A stretch of 64,000 bases of DNA from CAZXCG01 sp964639205 (GTDB taxonomy: Bacteria; Bacillota; Clostridia; Oscillospirales; Acutalibacteraceae). The position numbers and the translations under genes are program-made. The stretch's first letter is position 1. Each line of letters opens with the position of its first letter. Below are positions 9,135-16,834 of this stretch, piece by piece. The notes below the pieces were generated by a model that saw only the letters and a list, made by a program, of their open reading frames with translations, was not told the DNA's origin and searched no databases. The stretch is from NCBI GenBank assembly GCA_964639205.1, contig CAZXCG010000003.1, forward strand, positions 8,830 to 72,829, given 5' to 3'.

Positions 9135-9464
9135 ATGAATGACAATGTTTTACAGGCTTTATATGACACCGTGACACAACGGCGTGAAAATCCCTCCGAG
9201 GGGTCTTATACCTGCTATCTGTTTGAAAAAGGCTTAGATAAGATTCTTAAAAAAGTGGGGGAGGAGTGCTCCGAAACAATTATAGCGGCAAAAAACGGAG
9301 ATAATAACGAAACCGTACTTGAAATTTCCGATTTGATTTATCATCTCACGGTCATGATGGTGAATCAAAATATCCCTCTTTCAGATGTACTAAACGAGCT
9401 TGACAAGCGCAGCGCCAAGACAGGAAATCTTAAAACCTTTCATCAGGTAGATAAAAATACTTAA
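9135..9464 (+). CDS. hisE: Phosphoribosyl-ATP pyrophosphohydrolase
   Basis: MazG-like all-alpha hydrolase that removes pyrophosphate from PR-ATP, the second step of the pathway. It is 109 aa. The NTP-PPase motif is seen as KKVGEECSETIIAAKNGD followed by EISDLIYHLTVMM. GAGGTG precedes the ATG. It is a separate gene rather than fused to hisI. It is the last biosynthetic gene of the operon; the lipoprotein that follows is only 19 bases away and probably shares the transcript. Confidence 0.94.
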   Translation: MNDNVLQALYDTVTQRRENPSEGSYTCYLFEKGLDKILKKVGEECSETIIAAKNGDNNETVLEISDLIYHLTVMMVNQNIPLSDVLNELDKRSAKTGNLKTFHQVDKNT

Positions 9465-9483
9465 CATTAAAGCCGAGGTTAAT

Positions 9484-10014
9484 ATGAAAAATATTAAAAA
9501 CACAGCAATTAACTTTATCTCTGTTTTCCTTATTATTGTAATGTTTACTGCCTGCAACAGCTCAAGCGCGATCGAGCAGATTTTTTCTACCGACGACTTT
9601 TCAATAACTCTTACGAGCGACTTTTCCGAAGACGATATAGACAATGCCGCCGCCTGCTTTAAAAGCAACGTGGTTATAATCGTTGCTGAAAAATTTGAAT
9701 TTAATAATTCCGAAAAAATCGGCGGTCTCAGCTCGGATTCAACAATATATGATTTTTCGGAATATATTGTTAACTATAATTATATTGACGCAGAAGATAA
9801 TAAGCTTACAGAATTTATAAAAGCAGACAGCGGCAAGTATATTTATTCGACGTATGTTAACGATATAAATTCCGACACATACAAGTATTATATGTGCCTC
9901 TTTAAAAGCAGCGACGCTTTCTGGTCGTTCTATTTCTGCTGTTCGGTACTAAATGCGGAGTCCTGCGAGACAGATATATTAAAATGGGCTGACAGCGTGG
10001 AGTTCACCACTTAA
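9484..10014 (+). CDS. Small predicted lipoprotein of unknown function
   Basis: Not recognised as a named family. It is 176 aa with a basic start (MKNIKN), one hydrophobic stretch (FISVFLIIVMFTA) and a lipobox-like TAC cysteine near residue 22, so it should be attached to the outer face of the membrane. The mature part is acidic, Ser/Asp/Tyr-rich and has several cysteines (AACF, YYMCLF, FCCS, ESCE). It lies 19 bases after hisE with GAGG before the ATG, so it is probably the last gene of the his transcript, though nothing ties it to histidine chemistry. Confidence 0.75.
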   Translation: MKNIKNTAINFISVFLIIVMFTACNSSSAIEQIFSTDDFSITLTSDFSEDDIDNAAACFKSNVVIIVAEKFEFNNSEKIGGLSSDSTIYDFSEYIVNYNYIDAEDNKLTEFIKADSGKYIYSTYVNDINSDTYKYYMCLFKSSDAFWSFYFCCSVLNAESCETDILKWADSVEFTT

Positions 10015-10040
10015 CACATTAAATATTATTTTTTAACTTG

Positions 10041-10100
10041 TGCGCAGACTATCGCAAGCCCATCCAAAGGAAGCTTGCCGGAGTGCCGCTTCGATTTAAA
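10041..10100 (+). repeat. Partial copy of dispersed structured repeat (3' hairpin part)
   Basis: CCGGAGTGCCGCTTCGATTTAAA (split: CCGGAGTGCC then GCTTCGATTTAAA, 10078-10100) aligns with the CGGAGC-GCC-GCTCCGA hairpin in the longest copy (55385-55663, opposite strand). Differences leave a wobble-paired hairpin. The part upstream aligns only weakly. Confidence 0.5.
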
Positions 10101-10138
10101 AATTCAAACAAAGGAATCGTCGGAACTGATATTTTCTG

Positions 10139-10178
10139 ATCGGAACACATACAATTATCTTAGGCTATGTGTTCCGAT
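10139..10178 (+). terminator. Hairpin after the his/lipoprotein transcript
   Basis: Perfect 13-bp arms ATCGGAACACATA (10139-10151) and TATGTGTTCCGAT (10166-10178), 14-base loop, followed by a moderately T-rich tail (TATTTCAATTTT). A third CGGAACACA copy lies at 10195-10203. It is a plausible terminator of the his operon, although the U-tract is interrupted, so an operator for cwlD is not excluded. Confidence 0.5.
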
Positions 10179-10262
10179 TATTTCAATTTTAACTCGGAAC
10201 ACAATCCGGTGTAAGCTTGTCCTTACATCGGCGAATAGGTTTATAAGTTTTGGGTGGTTTTT

Positions 10263-10988
10263 ATGATAAAGAAGTATTTGTTTCGCATTGTATCCGCCGT
10301 CCTGTTTTTTTCCGTTATATCGGCTTTTTCAATTCTTCCCATACGTCTTAATTCAACTGTCTCAGCGGTATTTAACGGAAGCAATAAAACGCCTCCCACT
10401 ATAATTTTAGACGCTGGGCACGGCGGCGAAGACGGAGGAGCCGAAGCGTCGGACGGAACATTGGAAAAAGACATAAATCTAAGCATTGTTTTAAAATTAA
10501 AGGATATGCTCTTGCAGAGCGGTTTTGAAGTTACGGCGGTGCGCGAGGAGGATATTTCCGTAGGAAACCAAAAGCTTTCCACTGTTAGGGAACGCAAGGC
10601 TTCGGACTTAAAAACCCGTTTGGAAATCTTCAATAACAACGAAAACAATGTGGTTTTAAGCATACATCAGAATAAATTTGAAGAGCCGCAATACTGCGGA
10701 GCGCAAATATTTTACTCCGCAAACAATCCGCAAAGCAGCGTTCTTGCGGAAAGCATAAGGAATTCAATTACTTCTTTACTTCAGCCTGAAAATAACAGAG
10801 AATGCAAAAAAGCCGATGAAAATATTTATGTTTTAAATAATGCGGTTGTACCTGCTGTAATTGTTGAATGCGGCTTTCTTTCCAATCCCAAGGAGCTTGA
10901 AAATCTGAAGCAGGAGGAATATCAACTGAAAACAGCGTTTTCTATTTACCTTGGGTTTTTACAATATTATGCAGAAAATTGGACGTGA
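10263..10988 (+). CDS. cwlD: N-acetylmuramoyl-L-alanine amidase, CwlD-like
   Basis: Zinc amidase cleaving the bond between muramic acid and the stem peptide; CwlD makes muramic delta-lactam in spore cortex. It is 241 aa from the ATG at 10263, preceded by GGGTGG; an in-frame GTG at 10254 is less likely. An N-terminal hydrophobic anchor (residues 5-25) puts it outside the membrane. Amidase_3 motifs: ILDAGHGGEDGGA, the EKDINLS glutamate, LSIHQN histidine and VIVECGFLSNPKE. The gene is followed 6 bases later by radA. The CwlD name rests on size, anchor and Clostridia context; a vegetative amidase is the alternative. Confidence 0.85.
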   Translation: MIKKYLFRIVSAVLFFSVISAFSILPIRLNSTVSAVFNGSNKTPPTIILDAGHGGEDGGAEASDGTLEKDINLSIVLKLKDMLLQSGFEVTAVREEDISVGNQKLSTVRERKASDLKTRLEIFNNNENNVVLSIHQNKFEEPQYCGAQIFYSANNPQSSVLAESIRNSITSLLQPENNRECKKADENIYVLNNAVVPAVIVECGFLSNPKELENLKQEEYQLKTAFSIYLGFLQYYAENWT

Positions 10989-10994
10989 AAATTT

Positions 10995-12368
10995 ATGGCT
11001 TCAAAAACCAAAAATGTATTTATTTGCTCGGAGTGCGGGTACGAATCACCGAAATGGAACGGAAAGTGCCCCGGCTGCGGCGAATGGAATACAATGAATG
11101 AAGAAATTAAAAACATCTCCAAACAACCCGTCTCAAGCAAGCCCTCTGTAATCTCCGATTATGCAAAGCCGGTGTTAATGAATGATATTTCTATCGACGA
11201 CGAACAACGCTATAAAACCGGCAAACCCGAGCTTGACCGTGTGCTCGGCGGAGGAATTGTAAAGGGAAGTCTTGTTTTGCTTGGGGGAGATCCCGGCATA
11301 GGAAAGTCTACAATACTTCTACAAGTTTGCCAGTATTTGGGGCAAAGTCTGAAAATACTTTATATATCCGGTGAAGAATCAAAACGCCAGCTTAAATTAA
11401 GAGCTATGCGGCTCGGAGTGGACAGTTCAAGCCTGTATGTTATGTCGGAAACCGACATTGAAGCTATTTGCGAGCATATCAGAACCGAAAAGCCCGATTT
11501 AGTTATGGTTGATTCAATTCAGACTATGAATCTTACCGAGCTTTCATCCTCGCCGGGCAGCGTCACTCAGGTAAGAGAATGTACGAATATGCTCATGAGG
11601 ACTGCCAAAGCCTTGGAAATACCAATAATTATTGTCGGGCATGTAAATAAAGAAGGTTCAATAGCCGGTCCCAAGGTTCTTGAGCACATTGTTGACGCGG
11701 TTTTGTATTTTGAGGGGGACAGGCAAACATCATATCGCATCCTTCGTGCAGTTAAAAACCGCTACGGTTCAACTAATGAAATCGGCGTGTTCCAAATGAC
11801 GGACACCGGTCTTGAAGAGGTTGAAAACCCTTCGCTTATGTTGCTGAGCGGCAGACCGAAAAACGTATCCGGTACCTGCGTAGCCTGCACAATCGAAGGA
11901 ACTCGGCCTATTTTAGCAGAAATTCAGGCTTTGGCAACCGTCAGCGGATACGGCAACGCCCGCAGAATGTCAACCGGCTTTGATTACAACCGCATAGCGC
12001 TTTTACTTGCTGTTTTGGAAAAGCGCGCAGGTTACTATTTTTCAAATTCGGACATTTATGTGAACGTCGTCGGCGGTCTTCGCTTAGATGAACCTGCCGT
12101 GGATCTTGCGGTTGCTATGGCTCTTGTAAGCAGTCTTAAGGACACAGCAATACCCGAGAGCGCGATAGCTTTCGGTGAGATAGGATTAGCAGGGGAGATA
12201 CGTGCCGTTTCTCAAGCACAGGCAAGAGTAAACGAGGCGGTAAGACTTGGATTTGGAAATATCGTTTTGCCATATCATAATCTTAAAAATATTGTTCCGC
12301 CAAATAACAACGTTAGTATAACCGGAGTTAAAAACATCAGACAAGCCTTTGAAGCTTTGACCAACTGA
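10995..12368 (+). CDS. radA: DNA repair protein RadA/Sms
   Basis: RecA-like helicase/branch-migration factor acting in recombinational repair. It is 457 aa. Seen in order: an N-terminal zinc finger (CSECGYESPKWNGKCPGCGEW), Walker A GGDPGIGKST around residue 95, Walker B VMVDSIQT, the RadA signature KNRYGSTNE (usually KNRFG), and a C-terminal Lon-like domain containing the VVGGLRLDEPAVDLAVA stretch. It lies between cwlD and a GME-fold gene, with 1-6 base gaps, so the three are probably cotranscribed. Confidence 0.97.
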   Translation: MASKTKNVFICSECGYESPKWNGKCPGCGEWNTMNEEIKNISKQPVSSKPSVISDYAKPVLMNDISIDDEQRYKTGKPELDRVLGGGIVKGSLVLLGGDPGIGKSTILLQVCQYLGQSLKILYISGEESKRQLKLRAMRLGVDSSSLYVMSETDIEAICEHIRTEKPDLVMVDSIQTMNLTELSSSPGSVTQVRECTNMLMRTAKALEIPIIIVGHVNKEGSIAGPKVLEHIVDAVLYFEGDRQTSYRILRAVKNRYGSTNEIGVFQMTDTGLEEVENPSLMLLSGRPKNVSGTCVACTIEGTRPILAEIQALATVSGYGNARRMSTGFDYNRIALLLAVLEKRAGYYFSNSDIYVNVVGGLRLDEPAVDLAVAMALVSSLKDTAIPESAIAFGEIGLAGEIRAVSQAQARVNEAVRLGFGNIVLPYHNLKNIVPPNNNVSITGVKNIRQAFEALTN

Positions 12369-12369
12369 T

Positions 12370-13083
12370 ATGTCACCGAGCAAACCTAAGGTTTTGATGT
12401 CAGGCACCGTACCTGAATTGTGCCGTAATTTGAACAGTTTTGGAGTAGAAATCATTTACACGGATACTATTGAAGGATTTCTGCCTTTTGAAGCCTCACA
12501 TGCCGACATGGAGTTTTTAAGGATTGACACCGCAACCGCAGCGGTTTTGGATCTGACTGCCGACGTAAAAAAGCTCCTGCAAAAATTATACAAAACTTTT
12601 TATATTATTTCTTTGGGGGAGAATTTAAGCTACCCTAATAATGTAGCTCTTAATCATCTGATTGTGGGTAAATATGTGCTCGGCAACAAGAAAGCCGTTA
12701 CCGGCGCGCTTATGTCCGTTTTCCGGAATAAAGGTCTGGAATATATTAATGTGCGCCAGGGCTATGCCAAATGCTCTGCAGCTTTAATTAACCAAAACGC
12801 AATAATTACAGCTGATGAATCGATTTACAGCGCCTGTTTGAATTTGAAAATAGACACATTAAAAATTTCTCCGGGTAACATTATTTTGCCCGGAACCGAT
12901 TATGGGTTTATCGGCGGATGCTGCGGAAAAATCTCCGATAAAGATATTGTATTTACCGGAAATATTAAGCTGCATCCGGATTACGAAAATATAAAAAGCT
13001 TCTGCAGTAATTACAATGTAACTCTTCATAGTTTAAGCTCTAAGCCATTGACTGATATCGGGGGAATTATTCCGATAAATTAA
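12370..13083 (+). CDS. Predicted GME-fold protein (DUF6873-like), function unknown
   Basis: A 237-aa cytoplasmic protein starting one base after radA. I recognise it as resembling the DUF6873 group of guanidino-modifying-enzyme-fold proteins. Visible landmarks are a repeated pattern of short beta strands, RQGYAKCSAALI, ITADESIY, a DYGFIGGCCGK segment and the C-terminal LTDIGGIIPI. Cys/Asp/His residues in the second half could form an amidinotransferase/deiminase-like site, but catalytic residues cannot be assigned. No signal peptide. Context with radA suggests co-expression, not a defined role. Confidence 0.6.
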   Translation: MSPSKPKVLMSGTVPELCRNLNSFGVEIIYTDTIEGFLPFEASHADMEFLRIDTATAAVLDLTADVKKLLQKLYKTFYIISLGENLSYPNNVALNHLIVGKYVLGNKKAVTGALMSVFRNKGLEYINVRQGYAKCSAALINQNAIITADESIYSACLNLKIDTLKISPGNIILPGTDYGFIGGCCGKISDKDIVFTGNIKLHPDYENIKSFCSNYNVTLHSLSSKPLTDIGGIIPIN

Positions 13084-13135
13084 TTAATCATCAGAACCTA
13101 TAATTACACTTTGTATTTTGGAAGCTCCTCTTCTA

Positions 13136-13165
13136 AATTATACAAAATATTAATTTTGTATAATT
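13136..13165. repeat. Perfect AT-rich 13-bp inverted repeat
   Basis: AATTATACAAAAT (13136-13148), ATTA, ATTTTGTATAATT (13153-13165). It lies 50 bases after the GME-fold gene and 180 bases before the Xer-type recombinase. It may be a weak terminator (AT stem, following TTTATT) or a protein-binding palindrome. It does not match the dif sites I know. Confidence 0.5.
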
Positions 13166-13192
13166 TTATTAAAAGCATTATAGATAGATTGA

Positions 13193-13275
13193 GCGCAGAG
13201 GTTTTCCCCCATCGCTGAAGCGGCGGGTTCATTCTGCGTGGGTTCGCCGAATATACCTCCGATTTAAATAAGCTT
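13193..13275 (+). repeat. Structured intergenic element, distant relative of the dispersed repeat
   Basis: Nested hairpin: outer CGCAGA (13194-13199) with TCTGCG (13233-13238), inner CCC/GGG and CGC-TGAA-GCG. It is followed by CTCCGATTTAAATAAGCTT, which matches the 3' end of the copy near 24440. Relationship to the family is clear only in that tail. Confidence 0.4.
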
Positions 13276-13346
13276 ATCAAACCGCTTTCTCGGTAAAATA
13301 TATACAAATATATAACAATTAAAAATTTGAAATGAGTTGATAGTCC

Positions 13347-14345
13347 ATGGCAATCGATTTTACTATTGAAGCTTCTCCGATTGTAAAACGTTATTTAAAT
13401 TATATGCAAACGGTTAAAGGCAAATCCCCCAAAACCGTTGATGAATATTTTTCCGATTTGCGAACGTTTTTCCGCTTTTTAAAGCGGCAGCGCGGGCTGG
13501 TACCCGCCGATACGGAATTTTCGAAAATTACAGTCGATGACATTGATATTGAGCTTCTGAAAACGGTAACGTTAACAGACGCTTACGAGTTTATGAATTT
13601 TGCACTGCGTGAGCGCTCGAATTCTTCAACAACCCGTGCGCGCAAGGTTTCGAGTCTCAGATCCTTTTTTAATTATTTAACCGTAAAAGAACATTTGCTG
13701 GAGGTTGACCCTATTAAAGAGTTAGAGCTTCCTAAAAAGAAAAAATCAGTTCCAAAATACTTAAGTCTTGAGCAAAGCATCGAGCTTCTGAATGCCGTTG
13801 ACGGAGCTCACAAAGAGCGCGATTACTGTATTCTTACTCTTTTTTTGAATTGCGGACTGCGCCTTTCGGAGTTAGTGGGTCTTAATTACAGCGATATTAT
13901 CGGTGATGACGCTATGCGTGTTGTTGGCAAAGGAAACAAAGAAAGAATTATACATCTAAATCAAGCTTGTATTGAAGCCATAAACAATTACAAGGCTGTG
14001 CGCCCTGTTGACGGAGTTAAAGATAAAAACGCTCTTTTCATAAGCAATCAGCTAAAGCGTATGAGCCCTAAAACCGTACAGGCTTTGGTTTATAAGTATT
14101 TGAACAAAATCGGATTAGACGCTCAGGGATATTCCTGTCATAAGCTGCGTCATACCGCCGCTACACTTATGTATCAGCACGGCGGTGTGGATATTCGTGT
14201 TCTGCAGGAAATTTTAGGGCACGAAAATCTCGGAACTACGGAAATTTACACACATACCGGCGATCAACAAATTCAGGACGCCGTAAATGCTAATCCCCTT
14301 GCAAATATTAATAATAAAAACAGTAACAAAACAAAACCTCGCTGA
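13347..14345 (+). CDS. Tyrosine recombinase, XerC/XerD type
   Basis: Site-specific recombinase of the phage-integrase family, 332 aa. An N-terminal SAM-like DNA-binding domain (about residues 8-115) is followed by the catalytic domain. The active residues are visible: Arg in NCGLRLSELVGL, Lys in VGKGNKER, HKLRH with the His/Arg pair, His in ILGHENLGTTEIYTH and the final Tyr nucleophile. Chromosome-dimer resolution is the likely job because it stands among housekeeping genes with no phage or integron gene nearby. Ribosome site is weak (GAGTTG). Which Xer paralogue it is cannot be decided. Confidence 0.88.
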   Translation: MAIDFTIEASPIVKRYLNYMQTVKGKSPKTVDEYFSDLRTFFRFLKRQRGLVPADTEFSKITVDDIDIELLKTVTLTDAYEFMNFALRERSNSSTTRARKVSSLRSFFNYLTVKEHLLEVDPIKELELPKKKKSVPKYLSLEQSIELLNAVDGAHKERDYCILTLFLNCGLRLSELVGLNYSDIIGDDAMRVVGKGNKERIIHLNQACIEAINNYKAVRPVDGVKDKNALFISNQLKRMSPKTVQALVYKYLNKIGLDAQGYSCHKLRHTAATLMYQHGGVDIRVLQEILGHENLGTTEIYTHTGDQQIQDAVNANPLANINNKNSNKTKPR

Positions 14346-14358
14346 AATGCAAAATGTA

Positions 14359-14387
14359 TTGAGTTTTTAACCGCAATATGATAAAAT
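14359..14387 (+). promoter_or_regulatory. Promoter for the CPBP protease-tadA pair
   Basis: TTGAGT (14359-14364), 17 bp, TAAAAT (14382-14387), with start point expected about 60 bases before the CPBP gene. Inferred by eye. Confidence 0.6.
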
Positions 14388-14452
14388 AGCGTTAAGCTTA
14401 AATCGAAAGAAAGCAGAACCGCATAGCATAACTTTTAACTTTGGAGTATTAT

Positions 14453-15451
14453 ATGAATTATCCTAACGCTCATCCTAATGTCCGGCTGAATAATAATTTT
14501 TTGCAGGAACAAAACAAAAGGAATTTTAAAAAAGTATGCAGCAGCATAGGTTTTAATCTTGTAATCTTATTTCTGATTATGAGTATCTTTATCATTCCGT
14601 TTATGTTTTTTCTGGTATATAAAACCGACTCAGCATCCGAAGTTGTCTATGATCCGATCTCTTTTAATCTTTTTAACTCCATGTTTTCGTTGCTTGCTTT
14701 TTTTATATATGAGATTATCTATGTTAAAACACACAAGCTCAGCTTTAATAAGCTTGTCCCTTTTAAAAAAACGGATTTACGCAAATTTATACCTTTAATA
14801 TTTATTACTTATGCTGCTTTTACCGTAGCAAATTATGCGACAGAAATAATAAGCAATAATTTTTCCCTCCTCGGAATTCACAATTCAGAGGGAATCGACA
14901 ATGTCGGAAACAGCATCGGCGAATATATTATCTATTTTATTTCTATTGCAATTGTTCCGGCAATTTCGGAAGAGTTCGCTTTTCGCGGCGTAATATTGGG
15001 TACAATGCAAAAATACGGCGACGGTTTCGCAATCTTTACCTCTTCCCTGCTATTCGGTCTTATGCACGGAAACCTTGAACAAATTCCGTTTGCATTTATC
15101 GGCGGCTTGGCCATGGGATATGTCAGAGTTTATACAAAATCTATGTTTCCATCTATGGTTATGCACTCTATTAACAACTCATTGGCTTGTTTCGTTCAAA
15201 TTGCGGCTATGAATTTTGACTATAAAATCGTCAATCTTTGCTTTACTTTATTTTTAATCCTTGTAATTTCCGCTGCTTTAATATCGGTTATTTATTTAGC
15301 GCGTAAGGATAAAAAAATCTTCGCATTTGCGGCGGATAAAACGACTAATTTTACTTTTTCCGAAAAAATCAAGATGTTTTTTATAAATCCCGGTATGATT
15401 ACCGCGCTTTTTATTACCGCTTTAACCGTTACTTTAAATATGTATTTTTAA
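14453..15451 (+). CDS. CPBP family intramembrane metalloprotease
   Basis: Membrane-embedded CAAX-protease/bacteriocin-processing (Abi) family protein, 332 aa from the ATG at 14453, six bases after GGAG. About seven hydrophobic segments are visible (residues 28-52, 67-90, 110-130, 160-185, 195-212, 240-285, 308-330). Catalytic motifs: EEFAFRG, FGLMHGN and HSINNS, giving the Glu-Glu, His and His/Asn metal site. N-terminal 25 residues are polar. Substrate unknown; no bacteriocin or pheromone gene adjoins it. It is followed by tadA after 3 bases. Confidence 0.88.
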   Translation: MNYPNAHPNVRLNNNFLQEQNKRNFKKVCSSIGFNLVILFLIMSIFIIPFMFFLVYKTDSASEVVYDPISFNLFNSMFSLLAFFIYEIIYVKTHKLSFNKLVPFKKTDLRKFIPLIFITYAAFTVANYATEIISNNFSLLGIHNSEGIDNVGNSIGEYIIYFISIAIVPAISEEFAFRGVILGTMQKYGDGFAIFTSSLLFGLMHGNLEQIPFAFIGGLAMGYVRVYTKSMFPSMVMHSINNSLACFVQIAAMNFDYKIVNLCFTLFLILVISAALISVIYLARKDKKIFAFAADKTTNFTFSEKIKMFFINPGMITALFITALTVTLNMYF

Positions 15452-15454
15452 TTT

Positions 15455-15901
15455 ATGTATAAAGACGAAATTTTTATGAAAGAAGCGTTGCTTCTTGCTG
15501 AGAAAGCTGCGAATATGGGAGAGGTTCCGGTCGGAGCTGTTATAGTCAGAGATAACAAAATAATATCCGGTGGCTTAAATCGCCGAGAAAGCGGTAAAAA
15601 TGCTCTCCTTCACGCCGAAATCGAAGCAATAAACTCCGCCTGCACCGCTCTTGGAGGCTGGCGGTTGTGGCAATGCAAGATGTATGTAACGCTTGAACCC
15701 TGCCCTATGTGCGCGGGAGCGGTAATTAACGCAAGGATACCCGAGCTTTATTTTGGCGCGTATGACAAAAACAACGGTGCCTGCGGATCGGCTGTAAATC
15801 TTTTTACTCTTCCCAATAACTTCCGTCCGGAAGTTCACGGGGGAATTTTAGAGGATGATTGCAGACGCTTGCTGACGGATTTTTTTAAAAGGTTAAGATA
15901 A
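15455..15901 (+). CDS. tadA: tRNA-specific adenosine deaminase TadA
   Basis: Converts A34 to inosine in the anticodon of tRNA-Arg(ACG). It is 148 aa. The zinc/catalytic site is complete: HAE in LLHAEIEAIN and PCPMC in LEPCPMCAGAV. The start MYKDEIFMKEA aligns with the family, so the first ATG is kept despite a poor ribosome site and probable coupling to the upstream gene. The gene is followed by a long perfect hairpin. No signal-recognition-particle RNA was recognised downstream, although that is a common neighbour in Firmicutes. Confidence 0.95.
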   Translation: MYKDEIFMKEALLLAEKAANMGEVPVGAVIVRDNKIISGGLNRRESGKNALLHAEIEAINSACTALGGWRLWQCKMYVTLEPCPMCAGAVINARIPELYFGAYDKNNGACGSAVNLFTLPNNFRPEVHGGILEDDCRRLLTDFFKRLR

Positions 15902-15910
15902 AAGATTAAA

Positions 15911-15951
15911 ATACAAGACAGGCGCGACTTAAAATCGCGCCTGTCTTGTAT
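15911..15951. terminator. Perfect 17-bp hairpin between convergent tadA and ppa
   Basis: ATACAAGACAGGCGCGA (15911-15927), 7-base loop, TCGCGCCTGTCTTGTAT (15935-15951). On the - strand the right arm is followed by TTTAATCTTTT, a good tail for ppa transcripts; on the + strand the tail (CATAAC) is poor. It probably serves mainly ppa. Confidence 0.7.
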
Positions 15952-15954
15952 CAT

Positions 15955-16140
15955 AACTTATGCAAAAATTTCCCCGCCTCTAAGGCGGCAGATTGCGTTT
16001 CGAAATTCCGGCCGGAGTTATAGCATATCAACAAGGCACTTAGGAGCTGACGTTCCCTGCGCGCGGCTGCGATCGCGAACGGCGCTTCTATCCATGCAGA
16101 CTTGCCGTAGGTCTGTTACAATTTAAAAAGTATATTGTTG
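15955..16140 (-). repeat. Partial copy of dispersed structured repeat
   Basis: On the - strand it ends with the hairpin CTGCCGCCTTAGAGGCGGGG and then TTTGCATAAGTTA, matching the same segment of the copies at 22826-22970 and 55385-55663. The rest (about 16010-16140) is GC-rich, foldable and only weakly alignable. It fills the whole tadA-ppa gap outside the terminator. Confidence 0.6.
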
Positions 16141-16146
16141 TTTTAA

Positions 16147-16680
16147 TTACAGCAGATTATATTTTTCTTTATAATTTTGTATACAGGACTTAACAATTTC
16201 AATAGCTGCGTCTGCTCCGCGAACCTCGTCAACGGCAGTTTCCTTGTTTTCGAGTGATTTATATACCGAGAAGAAATGCGCCATCTCGTCAAACATATGC
16301 TTGGGGAGCTGCGAAATATCGGAATATTCGTTGTATGTGGGGTCGCTGAACGGAATTGCAATTATTTTTTCGTCATTTTTTCCGTTATCAAGCATTGTTA
16401 TAACGCCGATGGGATAGCATTGGACTAATGTCATAGGATATATAATTTCGCTCGAGAGGACAAGAACGTCAAGCGGGTCGCCGTCATCGGCATATGTACG
16501 GGGAATAAACCCGTAATTTTCAGGATAATGTGTCGAGGTATGCAAAATTCGATCCAAAACCATCAGACCGGTTTGCTTGTCAAGCTCGTACTTTGCTTTG
16601 CTTCCTTTTGGAATTTCAATAACAACCATAAAATTCAAGGGATTAATCCGTGATGAATCAATATCATGCCAAATATTCAT
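16147..16680 (-). CDS. ppa: Inorganic pyrophosphatase, family I
   Basis: Soluble enzyme hydrolysing pyrophosphate released in biosynthesis. It is 177 aa. Family landmarks: VVIEIPKGSKAKYELDK at the N-terminus, YPENYGFIPRTYADDGDPLD with the DxDPxD metal-binding signature and LDNGKNDEKIIAIPF. The active-site set appears complete. It is transcribed away from the GH13 gene from a strong promoter whose -35 box overlaps that of the amylase promoter. Confidence 0.95.
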   Translation of the reverse strand: MNIWHDIDSSRINPLNFMVVIEIPKGSKAKYELDKQTGLMVLDRILHTSTHYPENYGFIPRTYADDGDPLDVLVLSSEIIYPMTLVQCYPIGVITMLDNGKNDEKIIAIPFSDPTYNEYSDISQLPKHMFDEMAHFFSVYKSLENKETAVDEVRGADAAIEIVKSCIQNYKEKYNLL

Positions 16681-16744
16681 AATATGCTGAGCCTCCTGAT
16701 AATTTTAAACCGAAGTGTTTACTTGCGGTATTTTATTGTATGTT

Positions 16745-16773
16745 ATTATAACACAGTTTTTGCGCTTGTACAA
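16745..16773 (-). promoter_or_regulatory. ppa promoter
   Basis: Reading leftwards: TTGTAC (16773-16768), 17 bp, TATAAT (16750-16745). Start point is about 55 bases before the ppa ATG. The -35 box shares the palindrome TTGTACAA with the divergent promoter. Confidence 0.75.
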
Positions 16774-16794
16774 TAGCCCTTTTTATGTTATTAT
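16766..16794 (+). promoter_or_regulatory. Promoter of GH13 amylase gene
   Basis: TTGTAC (16766-16771), 17 bp, TATTAT (16789-16794). It is back to back with the ppa promoter; both -35 boxes lie in TTGTACAA (16766-16773), so the two promoters cannot be occupied together. Confidence 0.65.
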
Positions 16795-16834
16795 ATAATT
16801 CCGGTTAAAATTTTAAAAAAACGGAGGAAATTTA

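Noticed and set aside
10075..10266. Short + strand frame of 63 codons before cwlD
   Set aside because: It overlaps the repeat and the hairpin, has no ribosome site and ends at the cwlD start.
15902..16146. Signal recognition particle RNA expected after tadA
   Set aside because: The conserved SRP helix 8 sequence (GGTCAGG...AAGCAGCC type) was not found; the gap is explained by a terminator and a repeat.
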